A stretch of 64,000 bases of DNA, taken from contig CAIQVH010000014.1 of assembly GCA_903875215.1 (NCBI GenBank), positions 1 to 64,000 of the forward strand, written 5' to 3'. This document shows positions 17,982-25,663 of this stretch, piece after piece. The DNA comes from an uncultured Anaerolineae bacterium (GTDB lineage Bacteria > Chloroflexota > Anaerolineae > Anaerolineales > Villigracilaceae). The notes under the pieces were generated by a model. It was not told where the DNA came from. It did no database searches and saw only the letters and a program-made list of their open reading frames with translations. The number at the start of each line of letters is the position of its first letter. Within the stretch, counting starts at the first letter, position 1. The position numbers were made by a program, and so were the translations under genes.

Positions 17982-18033
17982 GTGTCAGGTTTTTAGGTGT
18001 CAGGTATCAGGTTTTTGATACCTGACACCTGAT
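17982..18033. repeat. GTGTCAG-type repeat with long hairpin, upstream of the S23-like gene
   Basis: Three copies of a GTGTCAGG or ATCAGG unit are followed by their reverse complement. A perfect 14-bp stem pairs 17995-18008 with 18017-18030 around an 8-base loop. The same unit recurs in inverted form after the gene at 18424-18480. Confidence 0.75.
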
Positions 18034-18053
18034 TTTGTTGAAGGACGGGTTTA

Positions 18054-18425
18054 ATGGCATTGATCGAGCGGTTTGAAGATATTTTGGCCTGGCAGGAAGC
18101 GCGAAAATTGGTAGGCGAAATCTACAAGCTGACCAATGTGGGTTCGCTTGCGAAAGATTATGGTCTGAGAGACCAGTTGCAACGCGCAGCAGTTTCTGCC
18201 ATGACAAACATTGCCGAAGGTTTTGATTGTGACTCGCAAGTTGAGTTTGCTCGTTTCCTTGGAATTGCCAGACGTTCAGCGGTGGAAGTTCAATCTTTGC
18301 TCTATGCCGCTATTGACGTTGGTTATATTGATCAGAAAACATTCGATGCCGAATACGACCAAGCCAGAAAAACCAAAGCCCTGATTGGCGGATTCAAAAA
18401 CGCCCTCAAAAAACGCAACCCCTAA
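18054..18425 (+). CDS. Four-helix-bundle protein, S23 / 23S rRNA intervening-sequence family
   Basis: A 123-residue helical protein with the family pattern LIERFEDILAWQEARKL near the start, QLQRAAVSAMTNIAEGF in the middle and FLGIARRSAVEVQSLL after it. Proteins of this family were first noticed as ORFs in intervening sequences of 23S rRNA. They occur widely as orphan genes associated with short repeats, and their function is unknown. Both flanks consist of GTGTCAG/CTGACAC repeats that are not found around neighbouring genes, so gene plus flanks look like one inserted unit between the AOR and aminotransferase genes. Confidence 0.88.
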   Translation: MALIERFEDILAWQEARKLVGEIYKLTNVGSLAKDYGLRDQLQRAAVSAMTNIAEGFDCDSQVEFARFLGIARRSAVEVQSLLYAAIDVGYIDQKTFDAEYDQARKTKALIGGFKNALKKRNP

Positions 18426-18480
18426 CCTGATACTTGACACCTGACATTTTCTCACCTGACACTGGAGAACCTGACACATG
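18424..18480. repeat. CTGACAC-type repeat array downstream of the S23-like gene
   Basis: At least four spaced copies of the unit CCTGAyACxTGACACC or ACCTGACAC lie within 57 bases, inverted relative to the copy at 17982. The last copy runs into the ATG of the next gene, so the insertion has replaced that gene's natural leader. Confidence 0.75.
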
Positions 18481-19758
18481 ACACAGTTATATGACCAAAA
18501 CTTCCCGCATCTATCCCCGGTCTGGTCGCGGATTTTCCCGATTGAAGCGGAACGCGCCGAGGGGAGCTATATCTACGGCACCGATGGCCGCAAATATCTC
18601 GATTTCACCTCCGGCATCGGCGTGACGAACACCGGGCACTGCCACCCCAAGGTGGTGGCGGCCATCCGCGAGCAGGCCGGGCTTTTCCTGCACGCCCAGA
18701 TCAATATCGTTGTCCACCAGCCGATGCTGCAACTGGTCGAGGAACTGCGGACGATTGTCCACCCGTCAATTGATGGGTTTTTCTTCAGCAATTCCGGCGC
18801 GGAAGCGGTAGAAGGCGCGCTCAAACTGGCGCGCTCGGCCACCGGGCGCTCGGCGGTGATCGTTTTCAGCGGTTCCTTCCACGGGCGCACCGCCGGGGCG
18901 ATGGCGCTGACCACATCCAAGACGGGTTACAAAGGCGCGTCACAGTTGCTGCCCTCGGGCGTGTACGTGGCCCCGTTCCCATATGCGTACAAGCTGGGGA
19001 TGAGCGAAGCCGAATCCAGTGATTATTCCCTGAACGCGCTGGAAGAGCTGTTGGTCTCGCAGATCGCCCCGCACGACGTGGCCGCCATCCTGATCGAGCC
19101 GGTGCTGGGCGAAGGCGGTTATGTGCCTCCGCCAGCCGCCTTTATGAAGGGCTTGCGCGAAATCTGTGACCGCACCGGCATCCTGCTGATTTTTGACGAA
19201 GTCCAGAGCGGATTTGGCCGCACCGGCAAGTGGTTCGCGCAGGAACATTATGGCGTCGTCCCGGATATTATGACCGCCGCCAAAGGCATCGCCAGCGGGA
19301 TGCCGCTCTCGGGCGTTTTCAGCCGCCTTGACCTGATGAAAAAGTGGCCGACCGGTTCGCATGGCGGCACGTATGGCGGGAACGCGGTCGCAATGGCGGC
19401 AGCGGTAGCCACCGTCAGGGCGATGAAAGAAGAGAAGATGATTGAAAACTCTGCGGCGCGCGGAATCCAGCTCCAGACGGGACTGCGCAAACTCCAGGAA
19501 GAGTATCCACAAATTGGCGATGTGCGCGGCCTGGGCCTGATGGTCGGCACCGAGTTCGAGGTGGATGGCAAGTTCCAGAAATCCAAGGGACTGGTCAAGA
19601 ACATCATCAACGCCGCCGAAAAACGTAACCTGCTGCTGCTCTCCTGCGGGACGTTTGACAGCACCATCCGCTGGATCCCGCCGCTGAATGTGACCAGTGA
19701 GCAGATCAATGATGCGCTGGGGATTTTTGGCGAGTCGTTGAAGGAAGTAGCGGGATAA
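18478..19758 (+). CDS. Class III aminotransferase, 4-aminobutyrate aminotransferase-like
   Basis: A 426-residue PLP enzyme with the 4-aminobutyrate/ornithine branch signature: NSGAEAVEGALKLARSATGR, FHGRTAGAMALTTS, IFDEVQSGFGRTGKWFA and Schiff-base lysine Lys269 (AAKGIASGMPLSG). It would convert a terminal amino acid to a semialdehyde with 2-oxoglutarate as acceptor. The ATG lies within the CTGACAC repeat, and a GGAG sits 10 bases upstream. The gene lies between two mobile or repeat inserts and the two AOR genes. GABA is the most likely substrate class, but this is not proven. Confidence 0.87.
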   Translation: MTQLYDQNFPHLSPVWSRIFPIEAERAEGSYIYGTDGRKYLDFTSGIGVTNTGHCHPKVVAAIREQAGLFLHAQINIVVHQPMLQLVEELRTIVHPSIDGFFFSNSGAEAVEGALKLARSATGRSAVIVFSGSFHGRTAGAMALTTSKTGYKGASQLLPSGVYVAPFPYAYKLGMSEAESSDYSLNALEELLVSQIAPHDVAAILIEPVLGEGGYVPPPAAFMKGLREICDRTGILLIFDEVQSGFGRTGKWFAQEHYGVVPDIMTAAKGIASGMPLSGVFSRLDLMKKWPTGSHGGTYGGNAVAMAAAVATVRAMKEEKMIENSAARGIQLQTGLRKLQEEYPQIGDVRGLGLMVGTEFEVDGKFQKSKGLVKNIINAAEKRNLLLLSCGTFDSTIRWIPPLNVTSEQINDALGIFGESLKEVAG

Positions 19759-19772
19759 ATCCCTGCCTTATG

Positions 19773-19831
19773 CGAGGAAGTCCGCTTAAGCGGACTTCTT
19801 TTTGCTGAGAAAGGGCTTCAGCCCGCATCGG
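19773..19831. repeat. REP-like double hairpin, left copy
   Basis: A 22-bp perfect palindrome (19777-19798, core GTCCGCTTAAGCGGAC) followed by the small hairpin GGGCT-TC-AGCCC (19813-19824). The same pair, in the same order and orientation, follows the transposase gene at 20287-20345. Confidence 0.85.
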
Positions 19832-19842
19832 AGCTTGTCGAC

Positions 19843-20253
19843 ATGACCTACTGGCGGCTGCACTATCACCTTGTCTTTTCGACCCTCGATCGCCAGCCAA
19901 CCCTGACTGCGGAACGTGAAAAGGTGTTTTACACCATCCTTTACCGCAAAGCCAAAGAGTTGGAACTGATTATCCACGCTGCCGGGAATGTCGAAGACCA
20001 CGCGCATATCGTCTTGTCCATTCCGCCCAAGCTCTCTGTGGCAGATTGTGTCCGACACCTGAAAGGCGCAAGCGCTCACGCAATTAATCTGATGCCCGGA
20101 AATACCGAGAAATTCGAATGGCAGCGCGGATATGGCGCATTGAGTATCGGCGAGCGCTCCCTTTCAATGGTGATGGAATATGCCGCAAAGCAAAAAGAAC
20201 ATCACCGCGAAAATCGGTTGGTGCAGGTTTATGAGCGCTTTGATGATGAATAA
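19843..20253 (+). CDS. REP-associated / IS200-like Y1 tyrosine transposase
   Basis: A 136-residue HUH-superfamily nuclease that cuts and rejoins single-stranded DNA at hairpins. The HUH metal site is seen in EDHAHIV, and the nucleophile tyrosine in the YAAKQKEHHRE helix near the C terminus. The protein has the N-terminal YHLVFSTLDRQP strand typical of the family. It has no tnpB partner. It is bracketed by two nearly identical double-hairpin repeats rather than by IS200-type ends, which fits a domesticated or REP-mobilising (RAYT) enzyme. Confidence 0.88.
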   Translation: MTYWRLHYHLVFSTLDRQPTLTAEREKVFYTILYRKAKELELIIHAAGNVEDHAHIVLSIPPKLSVADCVRHLKGASAHAINLMPGNTEKFEWQRGYGALSIGERSLSMVMEYAAKQKEHHRENRLVQVYERFDDE

Positions 20254-20260
20254 TCGTTCC

Positions 20261-20345
20261 GGTCGGGCTGGAAGCCCTCCCTCAAAGCAAGGAAGTCCGC
20301 TTAAGCGGACTTTTACGAACTGAGGAAGGGCTTCAGCCCGCACCG
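20261..20345. repeat. REP-like hairpins, right copy
   Basis: Contains GGGCT-GGA-AGCCC (20265-20277), the 20-bp palindrome with core GTCCGCTTAAGCGGAC (20293-20312) and GGGCT-TC-AGCCC (20328-20339). The last two repeat the left copy in direct orientation. Confidence 0.85.
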
Positions 20346-20371
20346 TACCTAAAAAAAGGAAATCCCCCCAT

Positions 20372-21736
20372 ATGATCGACCGTACCCGCCTCGAATCCCT
20401 GCTCAAATCTGAAGAAGCCCTCTTCCACAAGACCCACCCCCAATCCCATGCCCTCTATCAGCGCGCCAAAAAATCCCTGCACGGTGGCGTGCCGATGTTG
20501 TGGATGATTCGCTGGGCAGGTTCCTTTCCCGTGTTCGTTAAAGAAGCCCATGGCGCACACTTCACCGACGTGGATGGCCGCGATTACATCGACTTTTGCC
20601 TGGGCGACACCGGCGCGATGACCGGTCACGCCCCCGCTGCCACGCTGACCGCCATCGCCGAGCAGGCCGCCAAAGGCATCACGCTGATGCTGCCCTACGA
20701 AGACGTTCTCGCCGTTGGCGAGGAGCTTCAACGCCGCTTTGGCCTGCCGCTCTGGCAATTCACCCTGACCGCCACCGACGCCAATCGTCACGTCCTGCGC
20801 ATGGCGCGCATGATCACCGGACGTCCCAAAGTGCTGGTTTTCAACTACTGCTACCACGGCACCGTGGATGAAACCTTCATCGTGCTCGACGAGGAAGGCA
20901 CACCCATCTCGCGCCCCAACAACATGGGGCCGCAGGTCAACCCGTTGCATACCACCAAAGTCATTGAGTTCAACGATGTCGCCGCGCTGGAAACGGCCCT
21001 TTCAGCGGGGGATGTGGCTGCCGTTTTGGCGGAACCCGTCATGACCAACATCGGCATCATCCACCCGAATCCAGGCTACCACGACGAGCTGCGGAAACTG
21101 ACCCGCAAATATGGCACCTACCTCATCATCGACGAAACCCACACCATTTGCACTGGCCCGGGCGGATACACCGCAGCGCACAACCTGGAGCCGGATTTCC
21201 TGACCATCGGCAAGCCCCTGGCTGGAGGCGTCCCCGCCGCTGTATATGGCTTCACCCAAAAAGTAGCCGATGAATTCGTCGCCCGGCTGGATATCAACGA
21301 CTCGGATGTCGGCGGCATTGGCGGGACTCTCGCTGGCAACGCACTTTCCATCGCAGCGATGAAAGCCACGCTGGAGAACGTGCTCACCCCCGAATTCTAC
21401 GAAAAAGCCATCGCCTTGCAGGAAAAATTCACAGCCGGGGTCGAATCCGTCATCGCAGAATTCAACCTGCCCTGGATCGTCAAACGCCTCGGCAACCGCT
21501 CCGAATACTGGTTCCGCCCCAAACCACCCAAAAACGGCGGCGAGGCCGCTGCGGCCATCGACCACGAACTGGATCGTTACATGCACCTGTACATGCTCAA
21601 CCGCGGCATCCTGATGACCCCCTTCCACAACATGGCGCTCATCTCCCCCGAAACCACCCAGGCTGATGTGGATTACCACACCCAGGTGTTTAGGGATGCG
21701 GTGAAGTCGCTGGTTTTGGAGTCCGATGTCTCCTGA
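20372..21736 (+). CDS. Class III aminotransferase, glutamate-1-semialdehyde-aminomutase-like (second)
   Basis: A 454-residue PLP enzyme. Marks are FCLGDTGAMTGHAP, the IIDETHTI aspartate, and Schiff-base lysine Lys281 (IGKPLAGGVPAAVYGF). It is divergent in sequence from the other four aminotransferases: the usual SGxEA segment reads TATDANRHVLRMARMITGR. Substrate unknown. A GGAAATCC leader lies just after the REP-like repeat, so the gene begins immediately downstream of the transposase unit. A hairpin overlaps its last codons. Confidence 0.84.
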   Translation: MIDRTRLESLLKSEEALFHKTHPQSHALYQRAKKSLHGGVPMLWMIRWAGSFPVFVKEAHGAHFTDVDGRDYIDFCLGDTGAMTGHAPAATLTAIAEQAAKGITLMLPYEDVLAVGEELQRRFGLPLWQFTLTATDANRHVLRMARMITGRPKVLVFNYCYHGTVDETFIVLDEEGTPISRPNNMGPQVNPLHTTKVIEFNDVAALETALSAGDVAAVLAEPVMTNIGIIHPNPGYHDELRKLTRKYGTYLIIDETHTICTGPGGYTAAHNLEPDFLTIGKPLAGGVPAAVYGFTQKVADEFVARLDINDSDVGGIGGTLAGNALSIAAMKATLENVLTPEFYEKAIALQEKFTAGVESVIAEFNLPWIVKRLGNRSEYWFRPKPPKNGGEAAAAIDHELDRYMHLYMLNRGILMTPFHNMALISPETTQADVDYHTQVFRDAVKSLVLESDVS

Positions 21737-21748
21737 CATCGGACTTTC
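21720..21748 (+). terminator. Terminator-like hairpin overlapping the aminotransferase stop
   Basis: AGTCCGATGTC (21720-21730) pairs with GACATCGGACT (21735-21745) around a 4-base loop, followed by TTC. The stop codon lies in the loop and second arm. Confidence 0.7.
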
Positions 21749-21820
21749 AGAAATCGGGAGATTTTTGAGTCCAGGATTGGTTGATGATGTATAATGTGAT
21801 GTATAGAGAAAGGATTCTAT

Positions 21821-22114
21821 ATGTCCCAAATGGTGCGCAAGCAGATTTATATCTATAAACGGCAGGAAGCGCAGCTCAAGAAAATTTCAGAAGCGCGAGG
21901 TGTCAGCGAGGCTGAAATTATCCGGGAAGCGATTGACCGTGAGGCTCGATCAATCGTGCCTGTAACATTTCATCCCGACCCCGAGGCTTTTGATAAGCTA
22001 ATGAGATTTTTGGATGAAAGAAAATCGTTGGGAATTACCGGAGAACCTTATCGCTGGAAACGCGAAGACGCTTATGATGATCCCCGAACGAAACGCTTGT
22101 TAGGGGAAGAATGA
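21821..22114 (+). CDS. Ribbon-helix-helix antitoxin (CopG/VapB-like)
   Basis: A 97-residue protein whose first 50 residues form a ribbon-helix-helix DNA-binding domain (VRKQIYIYKRQEAQLKKISE, then VSEAEIIREAID). The acidic C-terminal half would wrap around the toxin. It lies one base before the PIN-domain gene, the normal antitoxin-first order. A TATAAT box at 21790-21795 and an AAAGGA site precede the ATG. It probably represses its own operon. Confidence 0.88.
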   Translation: MSQMVRKQIYIYKRQEAQLKKISEARGVSEAEIIREAIDREARSIVPVTFHPDPEAFDKLMRFLDERKSLGITGEPYRWKREDAYDDPRTKRLLGEE

Positions 22115-22115
22115 C

Positions 22116-22562
22116 ATGCCCGCCATTTTGCTGGATACAAACATCCTGGTCTATGCCAACGATCAAAATAACCCTGCCAAGCAGGAGTGTGCACAACAAA
22201 TTATTCGTGTTTTGTACACCGAAAGCCAAGGATACCTGAGCATTCAATCTTTTTCCGAATTTTCGAATGTAGCGATTCGTAAATCGCGGCTTTCGCTCTC
22301 TCTGGAGCAAGTTGTGGAGCAGATTTCCTGGTTTGTGCGTATCTTTCGGCTGCTTGACCTGACGCCATTGGTTATTTTGGAAGCAGTACGAGGTGTTCAG
22401 ACATACGGCCTAGCATATTACGATGCCCAGCTTTGGGCTTGCGCCAAACTGAACCAAATCCCCATTATTTTTAGCGAAGATTTCCAGGATGGACAAACCA
22501 TCGAAGGCGTGCGGTTTGTCAATCCGTTCACTGAAACTTTCCAATTGGAGAAATGGCTGTAA
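22116..22562 (+). CDS. PIN-domain ribonuclease toxin (VapC-like)
   Basis: A 148-residue metal-dependent RNase. The four acidic PIN positions are visible: Asp7 (LLDTNILVYA), Glu48 (SFSEF), Asp103 (YYDAQLWA) and Asp122 (SEDFQDG). Together with the RHH protein just upstream it forms a type II toxin-antitoxin pair. All active-site residues are intact, so the toxin should be functional. It sits at the boundary before the second AOR gene. Confidence 0.9.
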   Translation: MPAILLDTNILVYANDQNNPAKQECAQQIIRVLYTESQGYLSIQSFSEFSNVAIRKSRLSLSLEQVVEQISWFVRIFRLLDLTPLVILEAVRGVQTYGLAYYDAQLWACAKLNQIPIIFSEDFQDGQTIEGVRFVNPFTETFQLEKWL

Positions 22563-22569
22563 TTATGTT

Positions 22570-22587
22570 GTAGGGGCTGCGCCCTAC
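22570..22587. repeat. Short GTAGGG/CCCTAC palindromic repeat
   Basis: GTAGGG and CCCTAC are separated by six bases in a GC-rich context similar to the hairpin at 12211-12240. It lies between the toxin stop and the AOR start. Confidence 0.5.
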
Positions 22588-22601
22588 GGGATGGAATAAC
22601 T

Positions 22602-24305
22602 ATGCAAATCTGGCGAATTAACGTAAAAACTCAAACCTTAACCCAAGAACCCATCCCACCAACCTGGGAAAAACTCGGCGGGCGCGGATTGCTGGCGCGC
22701 ATCATGCTCGATGAAGTGCGGCCCGATTGTTACCCACTGGGGCCGCGCAACAAGCTGATTTTCGCGCCCGGCCTGCTGGTGGGACACATGATTTCGTCCA
22801 CTGACCGCATCTCGATTGGCGGCAAATCGCCGCTGACGGGCGGCATTAAGGAAGCCAATGCGGGCGGGCGCACCGGGCTGCACATGGCGACGATGGGCAT
22901 CAAGGCGCTGATCGTGGAGGATGTTCCAGACGACAAAGAGCTTTGGGTGCTGCACTTAAGCCTGGGCGGCGCGAAGTGGGAAAAAGCCGCAGGGTTGACC
23001 GGCCTCGGGGTGTATGACACTGCAAAAAAGTTGGTCGAACGCTACGGGGAGAAAGTCGCCATTTCGCTGATCGGCCCTGGCGGGGAGATGAAAATGCTCT
23101 CAGCTGGTATCCAAAATATCGACAAAGACAAAATCCCCAGCCGGATTGCTGCGCGCGGCGGTTTGGGCGCGGTAATGGCATCCAAAGGGTTAAAAGCCAT
23201 CGTGTTCGACAATGCCGGAGGCCAGAAGCCGCCCATCCACGACCCCGAGGGCTTTAAATCGGCCCAAAAAGAGTTCACTACCGCGCTAATGAACCACCCG
23301 CAAACAGCGATTTATCGCGATTACGGCACGGTGGCGATGGCGCAGATGTGCCAGGGCTTTGGCGGCCTGCCCACACGCAATTTTTCGTCCGGCGTGTTCG
23401 AGCATGTCGATTCGATCGGCGCCGAGGGTATGCGTGACCTGCTGCTGCGGCGCGGCGGCGATTCGAATACCACACATGCCTGCATGGCGGGCTGCACCAT
23501 TCGCTGCTCAAACATTTTTGGCGGAGAAGATGGCAAATCGATCGTTTCGCCGCTGGAATTTGAAACCGTTGGTCTGATGGGTTCCAACCTGGGAATCGAC
23601 TCGCTGGATGTGATCGCCCGCATGAACTGGGAAGTTAACGACCTGGGGCTGGATTCCATCGAAATCGGCGCAGCGTTGGGCGTGGCCTGTGACGCCGGGC
23701 TGATGCAGTTCGGTGACGGGGCGCGGGCGCTGGAACTGCTCGGCGAAATTCGCCAGGGCACGCCGCTGGGACGTATTTTGGGCGCGGGCGCAGCCACGGT
23801 TGGCAAAATCTATGGTATTGAGCGCGTGCCGGTTGCCAAGGGTCAGGCCATGAGCGCCTACGAGCCGCGCGCCATCAAAGGCATCGGCGTGACGTTTGCC
23901 ACATCGCCGCAAGGCGCCGACCACACTTGCGGACAAACCATCCGCGCCAAGATCAACCACCTCGACCCGGCGCCGCAAAAAGCCGCATCGCTGGGCGCGC
24001 AGTTGAACATGGCTGGCTACGATACGCTCGGCGCGTGCATTTTCTCGGCGTTTGGCTATGCCACCGTTCCGGCGGTTGTACCGGCGCTGGTCAAGGCCCG
24101 CTACGGCTGGGATGTCCCGGCAGATTACCTGCAACAGCTGGGCCGCGAAACCATCAAAATGGAGCGCGAGTGGAATAAACAGGCCGGTTTCACCAAAAAG
24201 GATGACCGCCTGCCCGAATATATGACCCGCGAGCCGCTGCCGCCGCATAATGTCGTTTTTGATGTGAGCGAGGAAGACCTCGACTCGATCTATGATGGGT
24301 TGTAG
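22602..24305 (+). CDS. Aldehyde:ferredoxin oxidoreductase family, tungsten-pterin type (paralogue 2)
   Basis: A 567-residue AOR-family enzyme, shorter and divergent from the one at 16043. It starts with IWRINVKTQTLTQEPIP, the equivalent of the usual ILxxNLTTG strand. The cluster cysteines have altered spacing, Cys294-x3-Cys298-x3-Cys302, with distal Cys479 (TLGACIF). This x3/x3 spacing is seen in a separate AOR subfamily. The gene may oxidise a different aldehyde from paralogue 1. It ends 20 bases from the convergent SDR gene. Confidence 0.9.
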   Translation: MQIWRINVKTQTLTQEPIPPTWEKLGGRGLLARIMLDEVRPDCYPLGPRNKLIFAPGLLVGHMISSTDRISIGGKSPLTGGIKEANAGGRTGLHMATMGIKALIVEDVPDDKELWVLHLSLGGAKWEKAAGLTGLGVYDTAKKLVERYGEKVAISLIGPGGEMKMLSAGIQNIDKDKIPSRIAARGGLGAVMASKGLKAIVFDNAGGQKPPIHDPEGFKSAQKEFTTALMNHPQTAIYRDYGTVAMAQMCQGFGGLPTRNFSSGVFEHVDSIGAEGMRDLLLRRGGDSNTTHACMAGCTIRCSNIFGGEDGKSIVSPLEFETVGLMGSNLGIDSLDVIARMNWEVNDLGLDSIEIGAALGVACDAGLMQFGDGARALELLGEIRQGTPLGRILGAGAATVGKIYGIERVPVAKGQAMSAYEPRAIKGIGVTFATSPQGADHTCGQTIRAKINHLDPAPQKAASLGAQLNMAGYDTLGACIFSAFGYATVPAVVPALVKARYGWDVPADYLQQLGRETIKMEREWNKQAGFTKKDDRLPEYMTREPLPPHNVVFDVSEEDLDSIYDGL

Positions 24306-24325
24306 AACCAGGCCCAGGACGGGAA

Positions 24326-25090
24326 TTACGTCCCCACCACAATCCCTCCGTCCACCCGCAGCGTTTCGCCTGTGATGAAAGATGCTTCGTCGGAGGCCAG
24401 GAACAGGTAAGCGTTGGCGATATCACGCGGCTGGCCCAGGCGCCCGAGCGGGGTGCGCGCTTTCATTCCGTCAAGGATTTTTTCGGGCATGGCGGCGATC
24501 ATTTCGGTGGCGATGAACCCGGGGGCTACGGCATTGACACGGATGCCGAATCTGCCCAACTCGCGCGACCAGACCTTGGTCAACCCCACCACGCCGGATT
24601 TTGTGGCAACATAGTTGGTCTGCCCAAAGTTCCCGTCCAGTCCAACGATGGAGGTGGCGTTCAAGATCACGCCACTGCCCTGCCGGGCCATGAAGGGGGC
24701 TACGGCCTGCGTGCAGTTGAACACGCCTTTCAAATTAACGGAAATGACTGCATCGAAATCGCTTTCGGACATCTGCCCGAGGAGCTGGCCTTCCTTGAAT
24801 TTGATCAACTGGCCGTCGCGCAGAATGCCGGCATTGTTGATGAGCACGTCGATGCGGCCAAACCGGGCGAAGACCGCTTCGACCCAGGTCTGCACATCGG
24901 CCCGGCTGGTGACGTTGACCGGGTAAAAGGTGGCTTTTTCGCCGATCAGCCTGACCGTCTCTAGCCCGGCGGATTCATTCAGGTCACAGATCACCACGGT
25001 CGCGCCGGCTTCGGCAAAGCGCCGGGCGGTGGCCTGGCCAATCCCGGCGGCTCCGCCGGTGATGAGTACGACTTTCCCATTCATGTTCAT
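24326..25090 (-). CDS. Short-chain dehydrogenase/reductase, FabG-like
   Basis: A 254-residue NAD(P)-dependent oxidoreductase. Motifs are the cofactor-binding GGAAGIGQAT, the NNAG strand (LINNAGIL), the catalytic Ser-Tyr-Lys with YVATKSGVVGL, and the C-terminal GETLRVDGG of FabG-type reductases. I start it at 25090 because AAGGAG lies six bases upstream; the long frame to 25405 is antisense-like extension into the nitroreductase gene. It may reduce 3-oxoacyl or hydroxy substrates. It is the last gene of a minus-strand run. Confidence 0.92.
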   Translation of the reverse strand: MNMNGKVVLITGGAAGIGQATARRFAEAGATVVICDLNESAGLETVRLIGEKATFYPVNVTSRADVQTWVEAVFARFGRIDVLINNAGILRDGQLIKFKEGQLLGQMSESDFDAVISVNLKGVFNCTQAVAPFMARQGSGVILNATSIVGLDGNFGQTNYVATKSGVVGLTKVWSRELGRFGIRVNAVAPGFIATEMIAAMPEKILDGMKARTPLGRLGQPRDIANAYLFLASDEASFITGETLRVDGGIVVGT

Positions 25091-25122
25091 GGATTCTCCT
25101 TGGGGGTGATAGACGAGTTTTG

Positions 25123-25635
25123 TTACCAGTGCTCGTAACGTACCAGCTCGGTGAGGGGCTTGCGCAGTTTGGGGCCGGGCGGTTCGGCGGGAACCCCGAG
25201 CGGGGTGAAGATGACCGGTTCCACTTCGGCGGGCAAACGCAGAACGCTGCGCGCCGCCTCGACGTTGAAGGCGGCGATCCAGCAGGTGCCCAGCCCCAGG
25301 TTGGCCGCCGCCAGGATCAGGTGGTCGGCTACGATGGCCGCGTCGATCAGGCGGGCGTTGAAGCGGTCGCTTTCGCGCACCCAGGCCTGGGACGAGAGGG
25401 CGCATACGGCGATGATCAGCGGGGCCTGGGTGAACCAGGCGCGGGAATAGATGCGCCTGAGTTCGGCTTCGCGCCCGGCGGTGTGAATGACGATCAGTTG
25501 AAAGGGCTGGCGGTTGGCCGCGGTGGGCGCCAGCCGGGCTGCTTCCAGTACCTGTTGCAGCAGGCCCGCTTCGATCGGGTCGGGGCGGTAGGCGCGGATG
25601 CTGGTACGGGATGCGATCAGTTCTGAATATTCCAT
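25123..25635 (-). CDS. Nitroreductase-family FMN oxidoreductase
   Basis: A 170-residue flavin enzyme of the small nitroreductase class (usual length 165-190). Visible motifs are the FMN-binding RTSIRAYRPDPIE near the start, AARLAPTAANRQPF, and LGLGTCWIAAFN near residue 120. The substrate is unknown; members act on nitro groups, quinones or enones, or serve redox balance. It lies 32 bases upstream of the SDR gene on the same strand. Confidence 0.9.
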   Translation of the reverse strand: MEYSELIASRTSIRAYRPDPIEAGLLQQVLEAARLAPTAANRQPFQLIVIHTAGREAELRRIYSRAWFTQAPLIIAVCALSSQAWVRESDRFNARLIDAAIVADHLILAAANLGLGTCWIAAFNVEAARSVLRLPAEVEPVIFTPLGVPAEPPGPKLRKPLTELVRYEHW

Positions 25636-25663
25636 CGTGGGTACTCCAATCTCGCGGCGCGGC

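Noticed and set aside
19773..20345. CRISPR array
   Set aside because: Only two copies of the repeat unit with a gene between them, and no regular spacers. No cas genes anywhere in the window.
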